The notes under the pieces were generated by a model. That model did no database searches and was not told the DNA's origin. It saw nothing but the letters and a program-made list of their open reading frames with translations. Below, piece after piece: positions 1 through 8,346 of a stretch of DNA of 64,000 bases (within the stretch, counting starts at the first letter, position 1; the number at the start of each line of letters is the position of its first letter). This DNA is from Mucilaginibacter sp. PPCGB 2223 (lineage in GTDB: Bacteria; Bacteroidota; Bacteroidia; Sphingobacteriales; Sphingobacteriaceae), in NCBI RefSeq assembly GCF_001705515.1, contig NZ_MDJS01000002.1, forward strand, positions 806,001 to 870,000, written 5' to 3'. A program made the position numbers and the translations under genes.

Positions 1-35
1 CTCTGGTTTCCGAAGTAGGGGTATAAACCAGTTTT

Positions 36-233
36 ATGAAAATTTTTTTTGTAGTGCTCGGGGCCATGATAACGCTATCGGTTATTGTTTTATTGGCGGC
101 ATTATTCGGCATCATGTTTTCTGACCCCCAGTCGCTCTTCCCGGTAATAAAATTGCTGTTTGCACTGCTTGCAGCCTTATGTACAATATTCGTGGTCGTG
201 CTATGCCTTAATCCGCACGGAAAACGCAGGTAA
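36..233 (+). CDS. Small two-helix membrane protein
   Basis: This 65-residue protein has two strongly hydrophobic stretches (about residues 4-27 and 36-58) and a short basic tail ending HGKRR, so it is probably an inner-membrane hairpin protein with both ends on the same side. I do not recognise a family. It converges with the DUF3943 gene on the other strand, leaving only 11 bases between them. The start ATG follows an AT-rich leader with no clear ribosome binding site. It could be a chance reading frame, but the clean two-helix pattern argues for a real gene. Confidence 0.5.
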   Translation: MKIFFVVLGAMITLSVIVLLAALFGIMFSDPQSLFPVIKLLFALLAALCTIFVVVLCLNPHGKRR

Positions 234-244
234 ACCCGGTGCTC

Positions 245-1681
245 TTAAAGGCTGGTGGTATATCTGGCGGATATCCGTATATAAGGATAGGTTTTATCCA
301 CATCATTATAACTTTTAAACTCGCCGTGCAGGTTAAATTTACCCGCTTCGGCACCTACCAGGAAATGTTTGATTACCCTTACGGCCAGCTCATTGGTATA
401 AGCCTGTAAAAAATAGTGCGAAGGGTTGCCGTTGATGGTATGCATCCAGCCGCCGCGATAGTTGACGTTAAAAAACACCCTGTTCACGATCACTATACCA
501 CCACCGGCATTAAAAGCAAAACCGGGGCCGTAATCGTAATTGCGGTTGCCGTGCATGTATGCATCGGGTATGGCGGCTAAAAGTACCGGCCCCAGCCCCA
601 ATGCCGAGTTGAGCTTGATTTTTGTGGATACCGTGTCTTCGGTATAAAGGTTCATCTTAACGCTTTGCGCACCGTAAAAAAATGCTTCGTTACGGATATA
701 ATCATAATTTGCTGATAAGATTGCCAGGTTTTTGATCTTTTCGGTATAGATCTTCCAACCGGTTAATGATCCGTAAACAGACACCACGTTTACCTTGGAG
801 CTATCGTCCTGCCCGAACTCGGTATTGATAGAAATATTGGTAAAAGGTTTTTTGAAATTGATGTAAGGGCTGCCGTATTGCATTTTGATATGCCCGTACC
901 AGCCGTAACGGTTACTGGTAAAAAGCCCCGAGCCGTTAGTGTTGAACTGCCGTATACCCATATCAAATTCGGCAACCACTTTCGACGAATCGTAATCGGG
1001 CGCGTTGTTCATCACTTTGCCCCATTTCCCGTCAATAATGCGGTTCAGCCCGTTCATCGGGTCTACCAGTAATGCCAGCACCTCGCGTACCTGCCGTTTA
1101 AAGCCACGGCTACGGTTATTGATGATCCTGTTGGATAAACGATAAGTCATCTCCCCGAGCACGATACCGCCAAAACTGGTGTTGATAAAATCGTTAGGTG
1201 CGGGGGCCTGGTTCTCGGCGGCTGTTTCCCAGATATAACTTCCTACTACTGCTGCCGGCGCCGACTGCCAGAAACTGTACCCGTTGGTGCGGAACGCATT
1301 GAAAAAATAGCTGCCGTGATAGGGGTGGCCAAATTGGTTGGTTTGAAAGTTATCATCATCAAACGCCCAACTGCCAGGATTTAAGTGCTGCACTACAGTT
1401 TTAAAGGATATACGGGCATAATCGGCATTTTTGAGATAGCGGTCCCAGGTCCAGGGTAATACCTCTACCATGCCCAGCTCCATTGCCGCCCTACCAAAAT
1501 TTTTATGATCGAACGAGGCCCGGTTATGCTGCCGCCTTGCCCTGCGCGAGGTATCTGCCTTTAACTGCGGGATATCAAACGGCGTTTGAGCTTCGGCACA
1601 AATGAATATAAAGCAGAACAGCAAAGCCAGGAAAGAGGATTTGGTCAGGATTGCTTTTGTGAAATAAGGACAGGCCGGCAT
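245..1681 (-). CDS. DUF3943 domain outer-membrane-type protein
   Basis: This 478-residue protein has a hydrophobic N-terminus that fits a signal peptide ending near CAEAQ. The segment NQFGHPYHGSYFFNAFRTNGYSFW (about residues 115-138) is the hallmark of the DUF3943 family, which is of unknown function and widespread in Bacteroidota. The C-terminal half alternates aromatic and polar residues and ends YIRISARYTTSL, which suggests beta-strands in the outer membrane (inference). A conserved DPMNGLNR motif lies mid-protein. It is preceded on the same strand by a secreted peptidase-like gene about 75 bp away, so the two may be co-transcribed. Confidence 0.75.
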   Translation of the reverse strand: MPACPYFTKAILTKSSFLALLFCFIFICAEAQTPFDIPQLKADTSRRARRQHNRASFDHKNFGRAAMELGMVEVLPWTWDRYLKNADYARISFKTVVQHLNPGSWAFDDDNFQTNQFGHPYHGSYFFNAFRTNGYSFWQSAPAAVVGSYIWETAAENQAPAPNDFINTSFGGIVLGEMTYRLSNRIINNRSRGFKRQVREVLALLVDPMNGLNRIIDGKWGKVMNNAPDYDSSKVVAEFDMGIRQFNTNGSGLFTSNRYGWYGHIKMQYGSPYINFKKPFTNISINTEFGQDDSSKVNVVSVYGSLTGWKIYTEKIKNLAILSANYDYIRNEAFFYGAQSVKMNLYTEDTVSTKIKLNSALGLGPVLLAAIPDAYMHGNRNYDYGPGFAFNAGGGIVIVNRVFFNVNYRGGWMHTINGNPSHYFLQAYTNELAVRVIKHFLVGAEAGKFNLHGEFKSYNDVDKTYPYIRISARYTTSL

Positions 1682-1755
1682 CTGATAGCAGTTAACAGTT
1701 AAGTTAAAAGATTATCCATGCCGGTTTTGTTTTTCATCTGCATGTAAATAAACGG

Positions 1756-2445
1756 TTATATCGCCGGGTTTTGGCTGTACTCCTGCCAAAGGGCTTCTAC
1801 GGTGCTGCCGGTATACTCAACCCACAGTTCGGGCTTATAGGTGCCTTCGCGCATGTGTTTATCCAGTTTTTTTACGATGTCTTTTTTCTTATTCTTCTCC
1901 AACCAAACCAAAAAGCGCGCAGTAACGCGGTAGGCATTGGTATAGCTTTGGGTTGGTTTAAAAGCAGGCAGTGTCCAGTTAGCGGGGCCGTTATTGATGC
2001 CAAACTGGTTTCGGACATAGTCGGCAATGCCTTCGGTTAACCAGCCCGGGCCGCCTTTATCGCCATAGTTTTGCACAATATGCATTACCTCGTGGGTAAC
2101 CACATCAATGTCTTCGGGATGTTTGACAAACCACTCCGGATTATAATGTACCACGCCGTGGCCGGTGGCGGCAACGCCTTTATAGCTGGTATCGATGATA
2201 AAAGTAACCTCGCGCAGCGACTTTTTGTTGTATTCCTTCATCTCTTCGGGATACACCTTAAAAAAGGCGTCTATCAATCTTTGTTTGGTTACAGGGCTTA
2301 GCGTTGCCGATTGATTGATAAAAGTAAGGGTAAGTTTACCTTTTTTGATCGTATCGGTGCGGATGATCGAGGTGTCGGCCGCAGGGTGCGCCAGCAGGCG
2401 GCCACATGATGCGGCGAATATAAAAGCGAGGATGCAGTTTTTCAT
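1756..2445 (-). CDS. Secreted basic secretory protein (BSP) family, putative metallopeptidase
   Basis: This 229-residue exported protein starts with a signal peptide ending near LLAHPA. The centre carries HEVMHIVQNYG followed by WLTEGIADYVR, the zincin-like HExxH plus downstream glutamate arrangement of the plant basic secretory protein family (PF04450). The family is proposed to be peptidase-like, but its substrate is not established. It acts in the periplasm or outside the cell. The length matches bacterial members of the family. The downstream neighbour on the same strand is the DUF3943 gene. Confidence 0.75.
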   Translation of the reverse strand: MKNCILAFIFAASCGRLLAHPAADTSIIRTDTIKKGKLTLTFINQSATLSPVTKQRLIDAFFKVYPEEMKEYNKKSLREVTFIIDTSYKGVAATGHGVVHYNPEWFVKHPEDIDVVTHEVMHIVQNYGDKGGPGWLTEGIADYVRNQFGINNGPANWTLPAFKPTQSYTNAYRVTARFLVWLEKNKKKDIVKKLDKHMREGTYKPELWVEYTGSTVEALWQEYSQNPAI

Positions 2446-2505
2446 GCCTAAAAATGGCTAAAATTTTTCGAAAATCCATTTTAGCCATTTTGTGTATGGT
2501 ATTTG

Positions 2506-3078
2506 TTACTTGTCTTGCTTAATGGCTTTCAGGCCCTTTGCCCAACGCTGCAACTGAGTGAACATCACATTGGCCGAATTGATCAGCAACTCGTTCGGTA
2601 CGAATACGCCTTCTTCGTTGATGAACTGATTGTACGATGGGATATTCACCGCTTCTAAAAGACCCACGTTTTTCAACGAGATCAGGTCGGTTTTTAATTG
2701 CGTTACTGCCCTTACACCTGCAAACGGACCGATTGAGTAGCTCACGATACCCGATGGCTTATAGGCCCACTCGTGCACCAGGTACTCGAGCGCGTTTTTC
2801 AGCGGGGCAGGGTAGCTGTAATCGTATTCGGCGGTAACGAAGATAAAGGCGTCGGCTTCGTCGATCCTGGCGCTCCATTGTTTGGTATGTTCGTGTTCAT
2901 ATTGTTTCATGATGGGGTGAACGGCCTCGTTCATCAGAGGCAGGTTTATTTCGCCTAAATCGAGCACTTCCACATCAAAACCGCCATGATTTTTAGCTGC
3001 TTCGCCAACCCATTGTGCTATGACAGGCCCCTTGCGGCCGGGGCGCACAGTTGAGGTTATAATTTTTAATTTATACAT
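2506..3078 (-). CDS. NADPH-dependent FMN reductase
   Basis: This 190-residue flavodoxin-fold protein belongs to the NADPH-dependent FMN reductase family (PF03358). It opens with KIITSTVRPGRKGP, the FMN phosphate-binding loop, and carries FVTAEYDYSYPAPLKNALEYL around residues 80-100, the usual flavin-binding signature. Members reduce FMN, quinones or azo dyes in the cytoplasm using NAD(P)H. The physiological substrate cannot be read from the sequence. It has no obvious operon partner: the genes on both sides are separated by gaps. Confidence 0.85.
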   Translation of the reverse strand: MYKLKIITSTVRPGRKGPVIAQWVGEAAKNHGGFDVEVLDLGEINLPLMNEAVHPIMKQYEHEHTKQWSARIDEADAFIFVTAEYDYSYPAPLKNALEYLVHEWAYKPSGIVSYSIGPFAGVRAVTQLKTDLISLKNVGLLEAVNIPSYNQFINEEGVFVPNELLINSANVMFTQLQRWAKGLKAIKQDK

Positions 3079-3687
3079 TGTTGTAATAATTTGTGTTATT
3101 CATTATACAGGCAAAAGTATTATGTGTTTAAACATCTACTGTCGCATAGATGTCATTTCGCAGTATCGTTGAGGATAGCTGGAAGTGGCGTCTGCAAGCT
3201 TAAACGGGTTTTGTTGGTGACGACACCAACAACGGCGAAAGGAAAAGTTTTGAAATGCGGGCGAAAATGGGTATATTGTAGGAGAGTCAAGAATCAAGAT
3301 GCAAGGACCGAGCGAAAGCGAGCTCATTTACTCCATTAAAAATAAATCAATGAGTAAATAATCAAGACAAGAAATACCCATAAATACCCATGTGTTTAGT
3401 GCCCGGCATAGAGGACACCCACAACTGCTCAGGGTTATTGTGAATTTGATAATTGAAGATTGATGACTAACCGAAAAATACCGAAGAATACCTATGTGTT
3501 TAAAAATTCAGTTGCGAAAATGGCAAATAACAAAATGCGACAGAATAAACCTTCAAACATTGCAACCTTCAAACATTTCAGTCGTCATGTCCCGTTTTGA
3601 AAATGGTTGTAAAAGTTTAATCCAGTTGTCCAATACCCCGCCGGCTGATCGTCATTGGTTTTTAAGCACATTAAACCAATCAGAAAA
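3079..3687. other. Gene-poor spacer with degenerate repeats
   Basis: I see no convincing gene in these 600 bases. The spacer holds a perfect 9-bp hairpin (TTGTTGGTG-ACGA-CACCAACAA, 3211-3232) and two copies of a short motif resembling AAATACCCATAAATACCC followed by ATGTGTTT (3372-3398 and 3476-3501). The motif recurs in inverse orientation near 58352. Short open frames here lack family features and have the irregular composition of intergenic DNA. Confidence 0.5.
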
Positions 3688-4032
3688 ATGAAAGAGTATT
3701 TATTGTTGTTACGCGGCGGGAAGCCGGTAACAAGCAAAACAGAGCAGGAGGTTAAAAGCGAAATGCAGGCATGGGGCGCGTATATGGGCGGCCTGTCGCA
3801 AAGCGGGCAGTTGGTAGGCGGCCTGCCGCTGGTGGGCGGCGGTAAAACGGTTTCGGCAGCCGGTACCATCAACGAAGCTGTAACATCGGCTGCGGAAGGT
3901 ATCGTCGGCGGATACCTGATCATCAAAGCCGATAGCCTTGATGCCGCTGCCGCGATAGCTAAAAGCTGCCCTCATATTGCCGGCGAAGGCAATATAGAAG
4001 TGCGCGAAATAGCGCCAATACCGGCAATGTAA
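3688..4032 (+). CDS. YCII/DGPF-domain protein
   Basis: This 114-residue protein of the YCII-related (DGPF) family has a small ferredoxin-like alpha/beta fold. It begins MKEYLLLLRGG and contains a WGAYMGGLSQSGQLVGG segment, and near the C-terminus GGYLIIKADSLDAAAAIAKSCPHI, the typical end of the family. Family members often sit beside ECF sigma factors or act as small enzymes; no precise function is known here. I chose the ATG at 3688 because the extra residues of the longer frame do not fit the family. It converges on the ankyrin gene, with a shared hairpin between them. Confidence 0.75.
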   Translation: MKEYLLLLRGGKPVTSKTEQEVKSEMQAWGAYMGGLSQSGQLVGGLPLVGGGKTVSAAGTINEAVTSAAEGIVGGYLIIKADSLDAAAAIAKSCPHIAGEGNIEVREIAPIPAM

Positions 4033-4045
4033 GCGAAATTACATG

Positions 4046-4080
4046 CGATAACCGCTGTCACAATAAAACGGCGGTTATCG
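4046..4080. terminator. Bidirectional hairpin between YCII and ankyrin genes
   Basis: A perfect 10-bp stem (CGATAACCGC at 4046-4055, GCGGTTATCG at 4071-4080) with a 15-base loop lies between the convergent stop codons. The flanking T-run is weak, so termination is likely but not certain. Confidence 0.6.
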
Positions 4081-4082
4081 TT

Positions 4083-5414
4083 TCAGTTGTTTTGCGCTTC
4101 CTTTAAAATTTGATCTATCGCATCATAGCCGGTAGGTAAAGTGATCCTGTTCGCGTCGGCGCCTGCTTTTAATAAGACGATAACCGAATCGGGCGAACGG
4201 CGTATTGTCCAGTACGAATCGACACAGGCGCGTACGGCGAGCATCAAAGGCGTATTGCCTTTTGCATCAGGTACATCTGCTTTCGATCCGCGCTCTATCA
4301 GCAGTTTAACCACATCCGGAAAACCGCGCCAGGCGGCAATGTGTATGGCCAGGCTGTTTTGAGGGATCTCCCAATAACCGTCGCCCTGGGCGAAAGGCGT
4401 GTTTACATCAATGCCTAAGTCGAGCAAATGACCGATTCCTGCCGCGTTACCATTAGTAGCGAAACGAGCAAGCAGGTGACCGCCATGGGGTTTGATTTTA
4501 TCGGTAAAGTCGGGTTCTTGTTGTAAGATTGTTTTGATGGCTTCGGCATCATCTTCGGCGCAGGCGCCGATAAGTTGGAGCGGGCCCTGTAAATTGAGTG
4601 CAATGCCCCGCTTCCGCAACATTTTCAGGATATCGCCCCGGCCCTGGCAGGCAGCATGGGCTATAGCGGTGAGTTGGTGACCGTTGCTTACGTTCGGATC
4701 GGCACCGTGATCGAGCAGCAGCTCAATCATTTGTAAACTGTTGGCCCGCATCAATGCGTGGTGGATAGGGTAAAAGCCCGGCCGCCACTCCAGATTGGGG
4801 TCGGCGCCGTATTCGAGCAGGAATTTCACACCTTCATAATCGTGAAAATCGTGCTTGCGGATGAGCATCATCGTGAGGTTATTGGGCGTAACCTTACCGG
4901 TATTCACAATGGCTTTCATGGCATCGTTCTCCCAGGTTTCGGGCGAGTGGTAACAGGCTTCGTTATCGTTAGGGTCGGCACCATGATCTAAAAGCAATTG
5001 CGTAAGAGCTGCATTTTGTAATACACCTGCCGCTCCGTAAAGTACGCCTTCAAAGCCGGGGTACTCGCCGGTATTCTGGAAACCCGAATTGGCATCGGCC
5101 CCGGCATCCAGCAAGGCTGTAGCTGCTTTCAGAAAATTAGCTTCCGGTCGCTTTTTATAGGCCAGGTATTTCGAGAAGCAGAGATACACCAGAGCGTTTG
5201 CATCAAGAGGTTTAGCTGTGATAGTCGCGTTTGCGGCATCCTGCGTCAGAAAATCCTTTACGGTTTCATCATCACCCAATAGCGCTGCGGTATGTATGCT
5301 GCTTTTAGCCAGCCATGGGTTGGCGCTTAATATAGCTTCGGCTTCATCAATAGGGCCGTACCAGGATGCTGCTCTTAAAAAATTGGCCTGGATCTGTGCT
5401 TGTTCGTCTGTCAT
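4083..5414 (-). CDS. Ankyrin repeat protein
   Basis: This 443-residue protein is made of ankyrin repeats. Repeated signatures such as LLLDHGADPNDNE, FLLEYGADPNLEW, LLLDHGADPNVSN, LLIERGSKADVPD and LLKAGADANR run through it at about 33-residue spacing or multiples of it. No signal peptide or membrane helix is visible, so it is probably cytoplasmic. Ankyrin arrays mediate protein binding; the partner is unknown. It is divergent from the SDR gene, with about 200 bases between that carry the SDR promoter and operators. Nothing in the neighbourhood suggests a toxin or secretion role. Confidence 0.85.
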   Translation of the reverse strand: MTDEQAQIQANFLRAASWYGPIDEAEAILSANPWLAKSSIHTAALLGDDETVKDFLTQDAANATITAKPLDANALVYLCFSKYLAYKKRPEANFLKAATALLDAGADANSGFQNTGEYPGFEGVLYGAAGVLQNAALTQLLLDHGADPNDNEACYHSPETWENDAMKAIVNTGKVTPNNLTMMLIRKHDFHDYEGVKFLLEYGADPNLEWRPGFYPIHHALMRANSLQMIELLLDHGADPNVSNGHQLTAIAHAACQGRGDILKMLRKRGIALNLQGPLQLIGACAEDDAEAIKTILQQEPDFTDKIKPHGGHLLARFATNGNAAGIGHLLDLGIDVNTPFAQGDGYWEIPQNSLAIHIAAWRGFPDVVKLLIERGSKADVPDAKGNTPLMLAVRACVDSYWTIRRSPDSVIVLLKAGADANRITLPTGYDAIDQILKEAQNN

Positions 5415-5493
5415 GGATAGCGTGATTGCTTACTGCTCAAATATAACAAAAACAGCTATTTACGCAGGGATTATCTCACATTGTAAAAGGAAT

Positions 5494-5521
5494 CTTTCGA
5501 ACGATGATCGTCATCCGAAAG
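5494..5521. promoter_or_regulatory. Inverted repeat in the ankyrin/SDR divergent region
   Basis: CTTTCG (5494-5499) and CGAAAG (5516-5521) enclose a second pair, GATGA (5503-5507) and TCATC (5511-5515). The result is a long imperfect palindrome. It could be an operator or a transcript hairpin; no regulator can be assigned. Confidence 0.3.
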
Positions 5522-5539
5522 TAATGATCTGAAATAAAT

Positions 5540-5586
5540 GGAACGATCATTCCAAATTGAATATACATTTGCGGAACAATCGTTCC
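5540..5586 (+). promoter_or_regulatory. SDR promoter with twin TetR-type operators
   Basis: Two near-identical 14-bp palindromes, GGAACGATCATTCC (5540-5553) and GGAACAATCGTTCC (5573-5586), flank the Bacteroidota -7 element TACATTTG (5564-5571). The first covers the -33 region and the second the likely transcription start, so a bound repressor would block polymerase. The TetR-family gene immediately downstream of the SDR gene is the obvious candidate regulator (inference). Confidence 0.65.
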
Positions 5587-5613
5587 AAAAATAAAAAATC
5601 AAATTGAAATAAC

Positions 5614-6363
5614 ATGAAAAAGTTAGCAAACAAAGTAGCCGTAGTAACAGGCGCTTCAAAAGGTATTGGTGCCGGTATAGCAAAAGGCCTGGCAGCCGAA
5701 GGCGCAGCAGTAGTGGTAAATTATGCTTCGGCAAAAGCAGGCGCCGACAAGGTGGTTGACGAGATCGTGAAAAACGGTGGTAAGGCCATAGCTGTACAAG
5801 GAGATGTATCTAAAACAGCCGATATTAACCGTTTGTTCGAAGAAACTGCTAAGGCTTTCGGCGCTGTGGATATCCTGGTAAACAATGCCGGTATTTACAA
5901 ATTCGGTGCAATTGAGCAAATCAACGAAGAAGATTTCCACAGCCAGTTTAACACCAATGTATTGGGTACATTGCTCACCACGCAAGGCGCGCTAAAAAAC
6001 TTTAACCCGCAAGGCGGCAGCATTATCAACATCGGCTCGGTAGTAAGCAGTATTACGCCGGTAGGCAGTGCTATCTACACCGCGACAAAAGGCGCTGTCG
6101 ACTCAATAACACATGTGCTGGCTAAAGAACTTGGACCTAAAAAGATCCGTGTAAACTCGATCAACCCGGGTATGATCGAAACCGAAGGCGCACATGCTGC
6201 AGGTTTTATCGGCAGCGATTTTGCCGCTGAAGCTGCACGTACCGCACCGCTGGGCCGTATCGGCCAGCCCGAAGACATTGCTCCTTTAGCGGTGTTCCTG
6301 GCTTCCGAAGAGTCGTACTGGTTAACCGGCGAAACCCTGCTGGCCGGCGGCGGCGTTAGGTAA
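5614..6363 (+). CDS. SDR family oxidoreductase (FabG-like)
   Basis: This 249-residue classical short-chain dehydrogenase/reductase has the nucleotide-binding TGASKGIG at residues 12-19, NNAG in the middle, and the catalytic pair Tyr155 and Lys159 in YTATK. It closes with LTGETLLAGGGVR, the usual C-terminus of FabG-like SDRs. It should reduce a carbonyl or oxidise an alcohol using NAD(P)(H) in the cytoplasm; the substrate is not predictable. A TetR repressor follows 66 bp downstream on the same strand, and twin palindromes cover the promoter. The pair is probably an inducible detoxification unit. Confidence 0.9.
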   Translation: MKKLANKVAVVTGASKGIGAGIAKGLAAEGAAVVVNYASAKAGADKVVDEIVKNGGKAIAVQGDVSKTADINRLFEETAKAFGAVDILVNNAGIYKFGAIEQINEEDFHSQFNTNVLGTLLTTQGALKNFNPQGGSIINIGSVVSSITPVGSAIYTATKGAVDSITHVLAKELGPKKIRVNSINPGMIETEGAHAAGFIGSDFAAEAARTAPLGRIGQPEDIAPLAVFLASEESYWLTGETLLAGGGVR

Positions 6364-6429
6364 ACCGTTTATAAATTGACGAATATTGAATAGCTTTGCC
6401 TGTGAAAACCAGGCAAAGCTTTCCGCATT

Positions 6430-7011
6430 ATGGCAAGGACAAAGGATTTTGACGAGAACGAAGTGCTGAACAAAGCAGTAGACCTTTTTTGGTTGAAAGG
6501 GTATAATGCGACCTCGATGCAGGATCTCGTCGATGGCCTGGGCATCAGCCGCTCGAGCCTGTATGATACCTTTGGCGATAAGCACACCCTGTTCATCAAA
6601 GCGCTCGAAACGTATCAGAGCAACAATGCCGGGAGCATTTGCGGTATCACCGGCAGCGATCAGCCGGCCAAACAGGTCATCAAACAATTACTGGAATATA
6701 TAGCAGGCGGACTGTTGTGCGACCAGGCCAATAAAGGCTGCTTTTTAGTGAACGCCGAAGTGGAAGTTGCCCCGCACGACGAACAGGTGAGCCGGATGAT
6801 CTGCCAGAACGACCAGCAGGTTGAAGACGCTTTTTACAAAGTGATCAAAAAAGGGCAGGAGAAGGGCGAGCTAACCAATGCCCAGGATGCCCGCGCGCTG
6901 GCCCGCTTTATCTTCAACACGGTAAAGGGTATGCGGGTAACGGCCAAATCGACAAAAGACAAGGCCGTTTTTGACGATATCATCAACACCACGCTGTCCG
7001 TATTGGATTAA
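6430..7011 (+). CDS. TetR/AcrR family transcriptional regulator
   Basis: This 193-residue protein has an N-terminal TetR helix-turn-helix (GYNATSMQDLVDGLGISRSSLYDTFGDK, about residues 24-51) and a helical ligand-binding C-terminal domain with GCFLVNAEVEVAP, typical of the TetR subfamily often linked to SDR or reductase genes. It likely represses the SDR gene just upstream and possibly itself, as both are on the same strand and downstream of the twin palindromes. The inducing ligand is unknown. Its end lies only 5 bases from the convergent kinase-like gene. Confidence 0.9.
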   Translation: MARTKDFDENEVLNKAVDLFWLKGYNATSMQDLVDGLGISRSSLYDTFGDKHTLFIKALETYQSNNAGSICGITGSDQPAKQVIKQLLEYIAGGLLCDQANKGCFLVNAEVEVAPHDEQVSRMICQNDQQVEDAFYKVIKKGQEKGELTNAQDARALARFIFNTVKGMRVTAKSTKDKAVFDDIINTTLSVLD

Positions 7012-7016
7012 ATCTG

Positions 7017-8195
7017 TTAGCTGCCGCCTATAGCCAGGTTATCAAACCACCTCATAAAATTACGCATCCCGGTGTCAAAACCGCCTTTCCATTTGGTAAT
7101 GTAATCATCCCAGCTACGGCGCTGTCCCTCAAAAGTACTGCGCCTAACCAACTGGTCGGGCAACTGTAATTCGCCCGGGTCGATTACAATCGGGTGATCA
7201 GGATCAATCAGCCTAACATCGCTTTTCTCGGGGCTCGTCAAATTAAATACCATGAAAAGGCTGCTTCCGACAAATGTTATGGGCGCGGCGTCCATCCTTT
7301 CTCTGAGCATCATCAATTTTGGTCTCAATTCTATCATGGCTGCCTGTAACTTTCGGGAGGTTGCCCTGTTGGTGGCAAGGTTGAGAAAGATTGCCAGGTT
7401 TGCAGCATCAATATCATAACCCAGCTTACGGCTGTCGCGGTTAAGGTCTTTTAAATTATGTTCGATTTTTTTGAAAAAACGTTTAAATACTCCGGCGCCT
7501 TCAAGTGCAAACTGCTCGCTGCTTTTGGTATAAGTGCCCATCTTTACATCCATTACACATTTCTGATCCCTCTCCCGTTCCGGCTTTGCAGATTCATCTT
7601 CCCAACCCACCGTATCGATACATAAAACCTTCTGGTCTCCGCTGGGCGCATCTATCGGTTGCTTCAGGAAAAGCCATTCATGTTCACCATCCAACATCAC
7701 CGCTTCAATTTTTCCGCTCTCGGTATACTTTTTGCCTCGTATCCGGTGGTGGCCGGGTAATACATCGTTAAGTCCCAGCGCCAGCCTGTTCCGGTAGGTA
7801 AACTCTTCCCGCACCGATGATAGCTTTACCCGGTAACGGCCGTCGACCGTTGGCTGGTTAGGTTTGGTACCGGCAAGCTGGGCAACCGGCGCCGTTGTAC
7901 TAACCGGGCCAGTTTTCAACTGATTTGCAGTTGCCGCGCCTGTTACAGCTTTGGCGCCCGTTATATCGGCCTCATGCTCCGGCCAGGTATCGCCGTTAAC
8001 CGGTACCGCGTCCTTCATCTGCATGGTTGGTTTAACGCTGTCTTGTACCTGTTCCTCGCCGTCAACTGCCCGGCGCTGAATATTGTCTTCCTGACTAACC
8101 GGAACAGCCGGCATCGAAATACCTTTTCGTTGTGCCGTTGCGGCAGTATCTGCCACATCAGGTCTGTTACTTTTGGCTTTCGGTTTAGCGTACAT
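7017..8195 (-). CDS. DUF4157-leader remnant fused to inositol-polyphosphate-kinase-like domain
   Basis: This 392-residue protein has two parts. The N-terminus (1-110) is disordered and Lys/Ala/Gln rich. It holds VKPTMQMK (54-61) and EHEADITGAKA (73-83), which match the tail of the DUF4157 leader carried by many extracellular contractile injection system (eCIS) cargo proteins, but the HExxH part of that leader is absent. The C-terminal part (about 120-390) carries CVMDVKMGTY (213-222), which fits the PxxxDxKxG signature of inositol polyphosphate kinases. VGSSLFMVF (309-317) and VRLIDPDH (327-334) fit their SSL and IDF motifs. It is probably a small-molecule kinase acting as a delivered effector (inference). 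No injection-system genes are in the window. Confidence 0.6.
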   Translation of the reverse strand: MYAKPKAKSNRPDVADTAATAQRKGISMPAVPVSQEDNIQRRAVDGEEQVQDSVKPTMQMKDAVPVNGDTWPEHEADITGAKAVTGAATANQLKTGPVSTTAPVAQLAGTKPNQPTVDGRYRVKLSSVREEFTYRNRLALGLNDVLPGHHRIRGKKYTESGKIEAVMLDGEHEWLFLKQPIDAPSGDQKVLCIDTVGWEDESAKPERERDQKCVMDVKMGTYTKSSEQFALEGAGVFKRFFKKIEHNLKDLNRDSRKLGYDIDAANLAIFLNLATNRATSRKLQAAMIELRPKLMMLRERMDAAPITFVGSSLFMVFNLTSPEKSDVRLIDPDHPIVIDPGELQLPDQLVRRSTFEGQRRSWDDYITKWKGGFDTGMRNFMRWFDNLAIGGS

Positions 8196-8346
8196 GATGA
8201 CAGGTTTTAGGGCCAGACATGAAGCAGGTTTATTTTTATTTAAATATAAAAATTATGTTGGATGAAGCATAAATAATGCCGGCACAATTTTTTTAGATCT
8301 GTGCCGTAATCACCCGGTATAACGGGCACTCCCGAACCTGCCATAT

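Noticed and set aside
3091..3339. 82-codon plus-strand frame and its minus-strand counterpart
   Set aside because: No family features, Cys/Arg-rich random composition, and overlap with a hairpin repeat.
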